The notes: generated by a model not told the origin, from the letters alone. A stretch of DNA of 7,929 nucleotides from Acidobacteriota bacterium (GCA_021801945.1 JAKABE010000136.1:1-7929), one strand, 5' to 3'. Positions 1-6,391 are shown, numbered from the stretch's first letter. Made by a program: numbers and translations.

Positions 1-324
1 CTGGGCGTTGACGACCACAATAGCGGACTCGGCCGGAAAGAGCGCGGCGCGGGCTTCGTGGGTGAACATGTGGAAGCCGGGCGTGTCGATGAGGTTGATC
101 TTCGTGCCCTGCCACTCGGCAAAGGCGACTGCATTCTGCATGGTCAGGCCGCGGGCAATTTCCTCTTCGTCGTAGGCGGTCACGGCCGAGCCGTCGGCGA
201 CCCGGCCCTGGGTGGGAGTCATTTTAGCGGCATGCAGCAGCGCGGCAACGAGGGTGGTCTTGCCGCTTTGCGCATGCCCCACTACAGCTACGTTGCGGAT
301 CTCACTTCCCTGGTACGTTTTCAT
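1..324 (-). CDS. Elongation factor G-like translational GTPase (EF-G2/FusA2 type), N-terminal part only
   Basis: The minus-strand ATG at 324 opens 108 codons without a stop to the window edge, so most of a protein normally near 700 residues is missing. The G1 P-loop GHAQSGKTT lies at residues 16-24, a switch-I-like stretch ARGLTM at 57-62, and the G3 core DTPGF at 80-84. Layout and spacing match the EF-G GTP-binding domain, which binds GTP to drive ribosome translocation or a related ribosome step in the cytoplasm. Canonical EF-G has AHIDAGKTT and DTPGHVDF. Here G1 resembles the GHxxxGKTT form of EF-G paralogues, and Phe stands where the catalytic His is expected. I therefore read it as an EF-G paralogue rather than the housekeeping enzyme, but domains II-V are not visible to confirm this. 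The start is fixed by an AAGGAG six bases upstream. Confidence 0.88.
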   Translation of the reverse strand, partial: MKTYQGSEIRNVAVVGHAQSGKTTLVAALLHAAKMTPTQGRVADGSAVTAYDEEEIARGLTMQNAVAFAEWQGTKINLIDTPGFHMFTHEARAALFPAESAIVVVNAQ

Positions 325-330
325 AAGATT

Positions 331-336
331 CTCCTT
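331..336 (-). promoter_or_regulatory. Shine-Dalgarno site of the EF-G-like gene
   Basis: On the minus strand the sequence AAGGAG is followed by a six-base spacer and the ATG at 324. This near-consensus site decides the start, and the protein begins with the expected short lead-in before the P-loop. Confidence 0.75.
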
Positions 337-607
337 GATGCGAATGACGGACTGGGTAAGCGATGCCCCAGCCCAGCCACAAGAAAAAAGACGACGCGCG
401 GCACAGGCCCGCAGACAGAGACGTGCCCGTGGGAACATCGAGGGTGGCCCCCCCGGCAGCCGACAGGTCCGCGTCTGGAACAAGGCGCGGATGCAGAGGA
501 TGTGCTGTGCGCGAGTGGAGCGATGCGAGGGGGGGATGGATGCGATTCGGACTTGGTGCGCAGGGATTGCGCTGGAACGCCAAGTGGGGCGTTCATGTAG
601 TCGGATT

Positions 608-632
608 GCCGGGACCGGGCTCCCGGTCTGGC
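608..632. repeat. Small GC-rich inverted repeat (possible stem-loop)
   Basis: GACCGG at 613-618 pairs with CCGGTC at 623-628 around the four-base loop GCTC, and flanking GCC (608-610) can pair with GGC (630-632) across a small internal mismatch. No T-run follows on either strand, so a factor-independent terminator is not supported. It lies about 250 bases downstream of the DUF2784 gene. A hairpin of this size can arise by chance in DNA this GC-rich. Confidence 0.3.
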
Positions 633-883
633 GTCTTCCTCATCCATGCGGAGCGGCTCTGCTTGTGCGGGGCGGAGGGCTTTAGAGAGATTTCCGCCGG
701 GCTCCTCGCCAAAGAACGGATGCTATCACAGCCAGAGTGGGAACGTCCTGTGACGTAGAGAACGGAGTTTGGGACTGAGTGGAGTAGGGCTCAATCCGCG
801 TGAGTCGGCAATTGACGTCCGAGAGTGCGGGTTTTGCAGCCAGCGCTCCACCTTGGAGGCAATGAAATCATGCGGAGACGGCA

Positions 884-1246
884 CTAGGGCTTGCGGCGGA
901 GGTGGATGCGGAGCCGGCGGCCGTAGATGCCGAGATTGAAGACACAGACCGTAGTGCCGCCCAGGCTGATCGCCCAGCCAGGCAGGTTGGGGTAGATGAG
1001 GGCGTCAAGGTAGTGAAGCAGAAAGCCGCCCTGGTAAGCGGCCAGGCCGGCGTGAGCCTCGATATAGGATTCGGCCAGAGTGAGCGGGCAGGGCCATGGA
1101 CCGAGTTCGACGGCGATGCCCCAGAGCAGGGCCAGGACGTGCAGGGTGGTCCAGCCAGGACGCCCGCGGGTCCACAAAGCGCCGAAGATCACCAGCAAGA
1201 TCCAGACAAGATGCGCAAACAGGATGAGGATGGCAGCGGTGGACAT
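884..1246 (-). CDS. DUF2784 family small integral membrane protein
   Basis: This encodes 120 residues if the ATG at 1246 is used. The protein starts directly with a hydrophobic helix (residues about 2-23, with HLVWILLVIFGALW), then a charged turn (TRGRPG), a second hydrophobic segment ending in a GPWPCPLT motif near residues 50-57, an amphipathic part with AGLAAYQGGFLLHYLDALIYP, and a final hydrophobic segment before a basic tail (RRLRIHLRRKP) expected to face the cytoplasm. The order 'HL-W--F-G', 'E--GW-CPLT', 'G--GGF--HY---L-YP' is what I know as DUF2784, a family of unknown function of about 120-130 residues. The frame stays open upstream to an ATG at 1471, giving 195 residues, but those extra 75 are polar and outside the family pattern, so I prefer the short form. 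The ribosome binding site is weak (AGCAGG). No function can be assigned from context. Confidence 0.8.
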   Translation of the reverse strand: MSTAAILILFAHLVWILLVIFGALWTRGRPGWTTLHVLALLWGIAVELGPWPCPLTLAESYIEAHAGLAAYQGGFLLHYLDALIYPNLPGWAISLGGTTVCVFNLGIYGRRLRIHLRRKP

Positions 1247-1651
1247 TGCACGCAACCTGCTTTCATCGTAGCGCGAGCACATCATAGTCCAGGCAATCGC
1301 CGCGGCTTCAGGCGCCAGGTCAAGGATGTTGGAGACGAAGGATTTCCGTTTGAGAGCGGGCCAAGTCGATCTACGCAGGATTGCTGCGGGATTGCCGGGG
1401 CTGACGCGCGGCAGGGCGGGAGTTTTGGAACCATCCTCACGGCTGGCACGTATAAGGGAATGACTGTTCATTTGCGGACGCAGATGGGCAGGATCGGACA
1501 GGCGGGGCTGCGGCGAGGGGCAAGTCTGAAAGATATTCCCGAGCTAATTCAAGCGTTTGCCGATCTCGCCAGTTTGGCTGTCTGCGTGCTGATTCCCACA
1601 GAGTGAAGGGCCAATCATAAGGTACGGGTGGGGCGCTCGGAGGAGGTTCTT
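1247..1651. other. 405-base divergent spacer between the DUF2784 and STAS genes
   Basis: The two flanking genes point away from each other, so promoters for both should lie here. No -35/-10 pair stands out on either strand. The left half (1247-1471) is also an open in-frame extension of the DUF2784 gene with an ATG at 1471 and further ATGs at 1285 and 1282. If one of those is the true start, the spacer is shorter. No RNA gene or repeat was seen. Confidence 0.4.
1639..1646 (+). promoter_or_regulatory. Strong Shine-Dalgarno site of the STAS gene
   Basis: GGAGGAGG ends five bases before the ATG at 1652. This picks the start at 1652 over the in-frame ATG at 1628, which lies upstream of the site and has no comparable site of its own. 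It is the strongest ribosome binding site in the window. Confidence 0.8.
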
Positions 1652-2008
1652 ATGACCGGCATAGTTTGCGATGCAACAGTCCCAGTAATCATCGAGGCGG
1701 GCGAACCGGGCGAAGCCATGGAGTTGATCCGGGGCAGCGAGGAGAGGTTTGTGGAGCGGCTCCAGCCGCTGGTGCAGCAGGAGAATGTGTGGCTTGACCT
1801 GGACGCGGTGGAGAGGATCGACGCTGCCGGCCTGTCTGCGTTGATCGCGCTGTATTGCGATGCCCATAATGCGGGGCACAGCTTTATGGTCTTTAATCCA
1901 CGGCGGCACGTTCGTGAGATTCTGGCGCTGGTGGGGCTGGACCGGATCTTGATGCCTTTTGAGGATTCCGCGGCAGAGCAGCCGCGATTTGAGGCAAGCG
2001 CGGCGTAA
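1652..2008 (+). CDS. Single-domain STAS protein, anti-sigma factor antagonist-like
   Basis: 118 residues, the usual size of a free-standing STAS domain. The core is visible: VWLDLDAVERIDAAG at residues 46-60 (beta strand and loop carrying the phosphosite in SpoIIAA/RsbV), an alpha helix LSALIALYCDAHNAGHS, a strand FMVFNP at 78-83, then HVREILALVGLDRILMPF, which matches the 'V-E-L--GLD-I' C-terminal helix of the fold. Such proteins bind anti-sigma kinases or act as switches in partner-switching or larger sensory complexes in the cytoplasm. The SpoIIAA motif is D-S-S-G with the second Ser phosphorylated; here residues 57-60 are D-A-A-G, so phosphorylation at that site is impossible. No anti-sigma kinase, phosphatase or sigma factor is next to it. 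It converges on the permease gene, leaving 138 bases between the two stops in which I see no clear terminator. Confidence 0.87.
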   Translation: MTGIVCDATVPVIIEAGEPGEAMELIRGSEERFVERLQPLVQQENVWLDLDAVERIDAAGLSALIALYCDAHNAGHSFMVFNPRRHVREILALVGLDRILMPFEDSAAEQPRFEASAA

Positions 2009-2146
2009 GGCCACGTCCTGGAATCAGGCTGGCGCCGGTCAACATCCTATACGCTCGGCGATGGCATCCTTTACGAACCTTCACAGTCTCCACTCAGGGA
2101 CGGCGAGCAATTCTTTTGAGCGCAACAGGGGATCTCTCCGGAGGGC

Positions 2147-4594
2147 TTACTGCGCTCGCAAGGTCCGCATGGGATCGACGGCGGCAGCGCGGCGCGCCGG
2201 GAGGATACACGCGGTGACGCCAGCAGCCAGGAGCACGCCAATGGCGGCGACGGCAATGGCGGGATTGTAGGGGCTTACCTGGAACAACAGGCTTGCGATC
2301 AGGCGCGCAAATGCAAACGCGAGGATGGCTCCGGCCGCAGCACCCTCCAGAACCGGAGTTAGTCCATCGCGCAAAACGAGGGTGTAGATGCTCGTTCTCT
2401 GAGCACCGAGCGCCATCCGCAGGCCGAACTCCTGCTGGCGCTGAACGACCGAGTAGGTGACGACACCATAGACGCCGAGCCCTGCCAGCAGCAGCGCACT
2501 GACGGCGAACAAGAGCAGGAGATCCATTTCGAAGCGGCGGTTCTCCACCGAGTCGGCGACCACGCCGCCCAGGGTGCGCACGAGCGGCACTGAGACCGCG
2601 GGATCCACGCTCCACACCGCTTTTCGCATGGCGTCGGCCATCACGGCTGGACTCTGGCGCGTGCGCACCACCAAACCAGCGCTGCGATTACTGCGGTACC
2701 AGTAGGGCATGTAGACCATCATCGGGTCAGGCCGCGCCAGGGAGATGGTGCGCGCGTCCTTGACGACGCCGATCACCGAAAACTGTTTCTTCTCGTCACC
2801 GCGCGTAAAGTGGAGTCCCACCGCGTTCTCGCCCGGCCAAAGCGTGCGCGCCGTCCGTTCGGAGACGAGGGCATTGAGCTTGCCCTGGTCGCTGGCGGTC
2901 AAGGACCGCCCGGCAACGAGCGGCAGGTGAATGGCCTTCAAGTAGCCGGGGCTGATAAAGCGGAAGTGCTCCGAGGGTAGCTTAGTAAACGGCCGTGTAT
3001 CGCCCGCAACACGGATCATATCGATCCATTGATCGCCCGCGAGCGGCAACACGCTGACCAGGCCAGCGGACTCCACTCCAGGGAGCTGGTGCAAGCGGCC
3101 AAGAACGGCCGTATAAAACGAGGTTCTGGTCTGCGCGTCGATGTAGGATTTGCTGGGCAGATCGACATCGGCGGTGAGCACGCGGCTAGCGTCGAAGCCG
3201 CGATCGGTGCGCATCAGCCGGACGAGACTGGTGATCAGCAGTCCAGTAGTCATCACCAGCGCCACGCTGACGGCGGTTTCCACAGCCACCAGAATCCGGC
3301 GCAGGCGCTTGCTGCTACGCGACTCGCTCGCCAGTCGCGAGTCGCCGCGCAGCACCTCCAGCGGCTGGGTCCGGGCACCGATCCACGCTGGAGCGGCGCC
3401 CGCCAAAAGCGTAGCTGCCACAGCCAAGAGCACGGCGCAGGCAGCGCCGGTCCAATCCAGGTGCAGCGGTCCGCGGAAGTCGAGGGCGGGGGGCAGAAAT
3501 CGCTGCATGAGGGGCACCAGAATGGCCGCCAGCAGAATGCCCACGACGCCGCCCATCGCCGCCAACAGCCCGGTTTCGCGCATTGCTAAACGCAGCAAAT
3601 GCCTGCGCCCGGCCCCCAGTGCCGCGGCCACGGCCATCTCGTGCCGGCGGCTCACGGCTCGCGAGAGCAGGAGATTGGCGATGTTCACGCATCCGACCAC
3701 AAGCAACCCGGCCACGGCCACCAGCAGGATGAGGAGCGGCGCACGATTGTTGCCCACGATAGCCTGCTGGAACGGCGTCAGCACCGCGGAAAGGGATCCC
3801 TTTTCCTGGGGTGGAAGACTGGCCGAGATCCGGTGCTGCAAGGCATCGAGTTCCGCATTGGCTTGGGCCACCGTAACCCCCGGCTTCAGCCGCCCCAGGC
3901 CGAAGTAGTTGAAGTTGCCCATGGCTTCACTGAGCTGTTCTTTGGTGAAAACCAGAGGCACGAGGGCTTCAACCGGGTGTGCGCGGTTTAGATTCGGAAC
4001 GAAGGCGTTGACAACGGGCAGATGGAAGCTGGGCGGCATGACCCCGATGACGGTGTAGGGAAATCCGTTGAGCGTGATCGAACGGCCCAGGATGTGCGGA
4101 TCGCTCTGAAACTCGGTGCGCCACAGTCCGTGCATGAGCACGACGACGCGGTCACGTCCTTCCACGGCTTCCTGCCGCGTAAAGGGGCGGCCGATCTGCG
4201 GCGCGGCGCCGAGCAGAGTAAAGATTCCGGGGGTTGCGTTCACGACTTCCACTTGCAGGGGATGGCTGCCCGTCCCCAGCGGCATGGAGCCTTCCAGCAT
4301 GGCCGCCATCGACTGAAAGCTGCGGCTGCTCCGCTGCCATTCGACGAAGTTGTTGGCGTTCAGCGGCAGTTTTGGATAGATGTCGCGGAACTCGGCAACC
4401 TGCTCTTCCAGCACCACAAGCTGATTGGGATGCGGATAAGGGAGGGGCTTGAGCATCACGTCGTAGACCAGCGTGAAGATCGCGGATGTGGCCCCCATGC
4501 CCAGCGCAAGCGTCAAGACTGCGGTAACCGAAAAGCCTGGCGCGCGGCCCAATTGGCGCAGCGAACAGCGCAAATCGTGAATGAGCGTTTCCAC
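2147..4594 (-). CDS. ADOP-type ABC transporter permease (duplicated FtsX/MacB module, no ATPase)
   Basis: 815 residues from the GTG at 4594. Two MacB_PCD-FtsX modules lie in tandem. TM1 is at about 22-46 (VTAVLTLALGMGATSAIF), followed by an extracytoplasmic domain to about 280 and TM2-4 at about 284-311, 341-363 and 383-404. The second copy has TM5 at about 433-458, its domain to about 685, and TM6-8 at about 689-714, 746-771 and 778-799. The end PARRAAAVDPMRTLRA is the family's usual tail. Eight helices in this arrangement are typical of ADOP, about 800 residues long. MacB/LolC relatives use the periplasmic domain with an ATPase to move lipoproteins, peptides or drugs, but no ATPase is encoded nearby and the substrate is unknown. 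The frame also allows GTG starts at 4609 and 4636; 4594 is chosen because it gives the usual family N-terminus (ETLIHDLRCSLRQL) and has a GGAG five bases upstream. Confidence 0.93.
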   Translation of the reverse strand: METLIHDLRCSLRQLGRAPGFSVTAVLTLALGMGATSAIFTLVYDVMLKPLPYPHPNQLVVLEEQVAEFRDIYPKLPLNANNFVEWQRSSRSFQSMAAMLEGSMPLGTGSHPLQVEVVNATPGIFTLLGAAPQIGRPFTRQEAVEGRDRVVVLMHGLWRTEFQSDPHILGRSITLNGFPYTVIGVMPPSFHLPVVNAFVPNLNRAHPVEALVPLVFTKEQLSEAMGNFNYFGLGRLKPGVTVAQANAELDALQHRISASLPPQEKGSLSAVLTPFQQAIVGNNRAPLLILLVAVAGLLVVGCVNIANLLLSRAVSRRHEMAVAAALGAGRRHLLRLAMRETGLLAAMGGVVGILLAAILVPLMQRFLPPALDFRGPLHLDWTGAACAVLLAVAATLLAGAAPAWIGARTQPLEVLRGDSRLASESRSSKRLRRILVAVETAVSVALVMTTGLLITSLVRLMRTDRGFDASRVLTADVDLPSKSYIDAQTRTSFYTAVLGRLHQLPGVESAGLVSVLPLAGDQWIDMIRVAGDTRPFTKLPSEHFRFISPGYLKAIHLPLVAGRSLTASDQGKLNALVSERTARTLWPGENAVGLHFTRGDEKKQFSVIGVVKDARTISLARPDPMMVYMPYWYRSNRSAGLVVRTRQSPAVMADAMRKAVWSVDPAVSVPLVRTLGGVVADSVENRRFEMDLLLLFAVSALLLAGLGVYGVVTYSVVQRQQEFGLRMALGAQRTSIYTLVLRDGLTPVLEGAAAGAILAFAFARLIASLLFQVSPYNPAIAVAAIGVLLAAGVTACILPARRAAAVDPMRTLRAQ

Positions 4595-4599
4595 AGCTT

Positions 4600-4603
4600 C
4601 TCC
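4600..4603 (-). promoter_or_regulatory. Ribosome binding site deciding the permease GTG start
   Basis: GGAG on the minus strand lies five bases before the GTG at 4594. The alternative GTG at 4636 has only a GAGG nine bases away, and its extra 14 residues are not part of the usual ADOP N-terminus. Confidence 0.5.
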
Positions 4604-4696
4604 GCGCACACGAATGCTCCGGGCAAATCCCGCCACATCCAGCCCTCACACCGCGTGCGGTACGGGCAACTTCCTGCGTGCAACCTGACATCCATG

Positions 4697-4723
4697 ATAC
4701 GCCGCGGCAACCGCGCCCGTTCC
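4697..4723 (-). promoter_or_regulatory. Possible ECF-type promoter for the permease gene
   Basis: On the minus strand GGAAC (4723-4719) is followed by 17 bases and CGTAT (4701-4697), about 100 bases before the GTG start. GGAAC with a CGT-type -10 element at this spacing is the general look of ECF sigma promoters. No good -35/-10 pair of the housekeeping kind was found in this gap. The match is short and may be chance. Confidence 0.22.
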
Positions 4724-4822
4724 CCCAGCAACAGGAGAGCTGCATCGCACAGTTGGTGCGGAACGCAAGGCGAAACGCGTTCGCGGCGGCCTACCGCAGG
4801 CGTTCCTTGCTGTGCGGCATTC

Positions 4823-6226
4823 TCATGGCTTCATCGCCTGAACCAGGGCCTTTGCAGCTACCCGGCCCGCACCGCGCAGGACTGCCTTCGCCGGCCAGAG
4901 GCCCTCGGCGTCCGGGAAGAAGATCTCGCCCGCGCGCCGCGCTTCGGGACGGTAGTACCAGCGCTTGAGCAGAGCCAGATGACCCTGACGAACCGTCGCA
5001 GACGGAGGAGCGGCAGTCTCGGCCAGCGCGGCCAGGACGGCTTCCAGCCGCGCTTCAAGCAGGCCGCGGGGAATTCGGGCGGGAGCTTGCGGTGGTTCAG
5101 GGGTTGAAGCCTGCTCGTTTTGTTGGGCTCCGGCAGGCGAACCACCCGCCGGATGGGCCGCCTGCCCATACAAGGATTGCTCTGTTGCAGCACTTTGGCC
5201 GCTTTCTACGCCCTGTTCCCTGTTCCCTATTCCCTGCTTCTCTGAACTCCGCTCTCTGTCCCCTCCCGCTTCCGGGATTGGCTCCATCGCCACGGGTTGC
5301 GCGAACAGTGAACTCGATCCCGACTGCTCGTTCTGGATTCTCATGCCCACGGTCGAAAAACCGGCCGGACCGCGCAGCCGGCCGTTCTCAAACAGAAAGA
5401 CCGCTACCTCTTCAGGATGCGCGGAGGCCTGCAGAACGAGCGCGCGCAGTTGGCTCAACGGCCGCACCAGCTCGGCGGCCAGCGCGCGCACAGCTTCCAC
5501 CTGCTGCACCTGCGCGTGGAGGGCCGCGGCGGATTCAAAGTCCAGCTTTACCGAGGCCTCGTCCCGCTGGGCGCGTACCATGACCAGGCGGCTCTCGCCG
5601 CGCGTAGCCAGGAAGCGCTCCACCGCGACGGACTCTTGGGCGTAGCGCTCGTCCGTGCAGCCCTTGTAGCAAGGCGCGAGGCACATCTTCATCTCGGAGT
5701 AGACGCAGCCGGGATAGCTCGGGTCGGGGTTCAGGTCGAAGGTGCAGCGGCGCAGGAGAAAGAGTTTGAGCGCCTCCTCTGAGAATCGCTCCGCCGCGGC
5801 GCGCGAGGGGAACGGCCCATAGGCCCAATCGGCCTCGCGCAGGCTGGGCCGGTGGGTGACCGTGATGCGTGGATAAGCGTTACCACCCAGGAAGCGCACA
5901 AAGGCCGGCGCACGCAGGTGCATCCGTTCGAGCGCCTTTGCGCCGTAGACTTGGTGGAGCAAGTCGAACTGAACGAGGAGAGACTCGAACTCGGAGCCGG
6001 TCAGCCGCCACTCGATGCGGCGCACGCGGCCCGCGAGTTGCAGGCGACGGGGATGCTGGGGCGAGGGTTGGAGCAGACGTTCGAGGCGCGCGCGCAGGTT
6101 GGGGGTGCGGCCGATGTAAGGCTCCGCATGCGCCTCGGCACCATAGAGAGCAAAGACGGCGGCGCTGCGCGGCAGTTGGGTCAGCGCAGCTTTTGGGTCG
6201 GCGGGATCGAAAGCGATTACCTGCAT
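4823..6226 (-). CDS. UvrC-like protein: degenerate GIY-YIG domain, Cys cluster and UVR motif, no C-terminal nuclease half
   Basis: 467 residues from the ATG at 6226; a TTG one codon earlier is also in frame and a TAA closes the frame just upstream. Order: GIY-YIG-like domain at about 15-100 (ALYG then YIG at 37-39 and NLRAR at 43-47); a UvrC-like segment at about 115-160 including WAYGPFPSRAAAERF; four cysteines C161, C174, C182 and C186 (C-x12-C-x7-C-x3-C), close to the C-x11-C-x7-C-x3-C ligands of the UvrC Fe-S cluster, plus C190; a UVR motif at about 220-248 (LDFESAAALHAQVQQVE), which binds UvrB in UvrC. A low-complexity linker at about 310-388 precedes a C-terminal tail with LALLKRWYYRPEARRAGEIF. 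The RNase H-like nuclease and HhH domains of true UvrC (about 600 residues) are absent. Catalytic positions are altered: Gln86 where the metal-binding Glu is expected and Ala98 where Asn is expected. It is probably a nucleic-acid-binding or repair-related paralogue; active incision is doubtful. The ribosome binding site is weak. Confidence 0.85.
   Translation of the reverse strand: MQVIAFDPADPKAALTQLPRSAAVFALYGAEAHAEPYIGRTPNLRARLERLLQPSPQHPRRLQLAGRVRRIEWRLTGSEFESLLVQFDLLHQVYGAKALERMHLRAPAFVRFLGGNAYPRITVTHRPSLREADWAYGPFPSRAAAERFSEEALKLFLLRRCTFDLNPDPSYPGCVYSEMKMCLAPCYKGCTDERYAQESVAVERFLATRGESRLVMVRAQRDEASVKLDFESAAALHAQVQQVEAVRALAAELVRPLSQLRALVLQASAHPEEVAVFLFENGRLRGPAGFSTVGMRIQNEQSGSSSLFAQPVAMEPIPEAGGDRERSSEKQGIGNREQGVESGQSAATEQSLYGQAAHPAGGSPAGAQQNEQASTPEPPQAPARIPRGLLEARLEAVLAALAETAAPPSATVRQGHLALLKRWYYRPEARRAGEIFFPDAEGLWPAKAVLRGAGRVAAKALVQAMKP
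5211..5236. repeat. Heptanucleotide tandem repeat (CCCTRTT, about 3.5 copies) inside the UvrC-like gene
   Basis: Plus-strand units CCCTGTT, CCCTGTT, CCCTATT are followed by a partial CCCTG. Read on the coding (minus) strand it is GGGAAYA repeated and yields the peptide GIGNREQG in the low-complexity linker. A related GGGACAGAG-type run follows a few bases away (5252-5262). The unit length of seven is not a multiple of three, so each copy gained or lost would shift the frame unless changes come in threes. Confidence 0.7.
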
Positions 6227-6281
6227 CAATGGTTGCTTTTCTTACGCCCGTACCCAGAGAGTCGTCACGTGCTGGGATGCG

Positions 6282-6343
6282 GAGCGCCGCTCGCAACCCC
6301 AGGCTATGCCTGGGGCTGCCATCTTTCGCCCGCCGCGGCGGGC
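6282..6343. repeat. Cluster of three consecutive palindromes between pmbA and the UvrC-like gene
   Basis: Palindrome 1 is GAGCG-C-CGCTC (6282-6292). Palindrome 2 is a perfect 8-bp stem CCCCAGGC/GCCTGGGG with loop TAT (6297-6315). Palindrome 3 is the 16-base perfect palindrome GCCCGCCGCGGCGGGC (6328-6343). They lie 49 bases past the pmbA stop and 56 bases before the ATG of the UvrC-like gene, both on the minus strand. They could form hairpins that end or stabilise the pmbA transcript. No T-run follows on the minus strand, so a classical factor-independent terminator is not shown. The paired-hairpin form with a short TGCCATCTTTC link looks like a dispersed intergenic repeat; that part is inference. 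Confidence 0.6.
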
Positions 6344-6391
6344 TCTCAAGCCCAAGCCAAGCATAATCGACGAAAGAGGTGACGCCTTACC

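Larger units (their letters stand above)
325..883. other. 559-base stretch without a convincing gene, 5' of the EF-G-like gene and 3' of the DUF2784 gene
   Basis: Several overlapping open frames cross this stretch on both strands, but their translations are rich in Arg, Pro, Gly and Ser, show no recognisable domain and have no good ribosome binding site. I read them as high-GC shadows. The part near 340-400 must carry the promoter of the minus-strand EF-G-like gene. A TTGTGG at 376-381 (minus) with TTACCC about 17 bases downstream is the best pair I found, but it is weak. A short inverted repeat lies at 608-632. Another (CTCCA/TGGAG) at 846-858, just past the DUF2784 stop, has no U-tract and is not a convincing terminator. 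Confidence 0.5.

Noticed and set aside
58..758. Overlapping plus-strand open frames (58-600, 212-685, 363-758)
   Set aside because: They run partly antisense to the EF-G-like gene and then into the gene-free stretch. Their compositions are Arg/Gly/Cys-rich and no family is recognised.
902..1606. 234-residue plus-strand open frame
   Set aside because: It is antisense to the DUF2784 gene, hydrophilic and without a domain or good ribosome binding site.
1544..2014. 156-residue minus-strand open frame over the STAS gene
   Set aside because: The STAS reading has a strong ribosome binding site and clear fold motifs. The antisense frame has neither.
2136..2143. CTCCGGAG palindrome between the convergent STAS and permease stops
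   Set aside because: It is an 8-base palindrome with no loop room and no T-run. It overlaps the end of the spacer and is expected by chance.
4022..5107. 361-residue plus-strand open frame
   Set aside because: It lies antisense to both the permease N-terminus and the UvrC-like C-terminus and spans their spacer. Its composition is low-complexity and it has no domain; it is a high-GC shadow.
5211..5236. Heptad repeat as a CRISPR or origin iteron array
   Set aside because: The units are only 7 bases, directly abutting and few in number. There are no spacers, and they lie inside a coding frame.
6297..6343. Hairpins as a classical factor-independent terminator of pmbA
   Set aside because: The stems are strong, but no run of T follows on the minus strand, so termination of that type is not shown.
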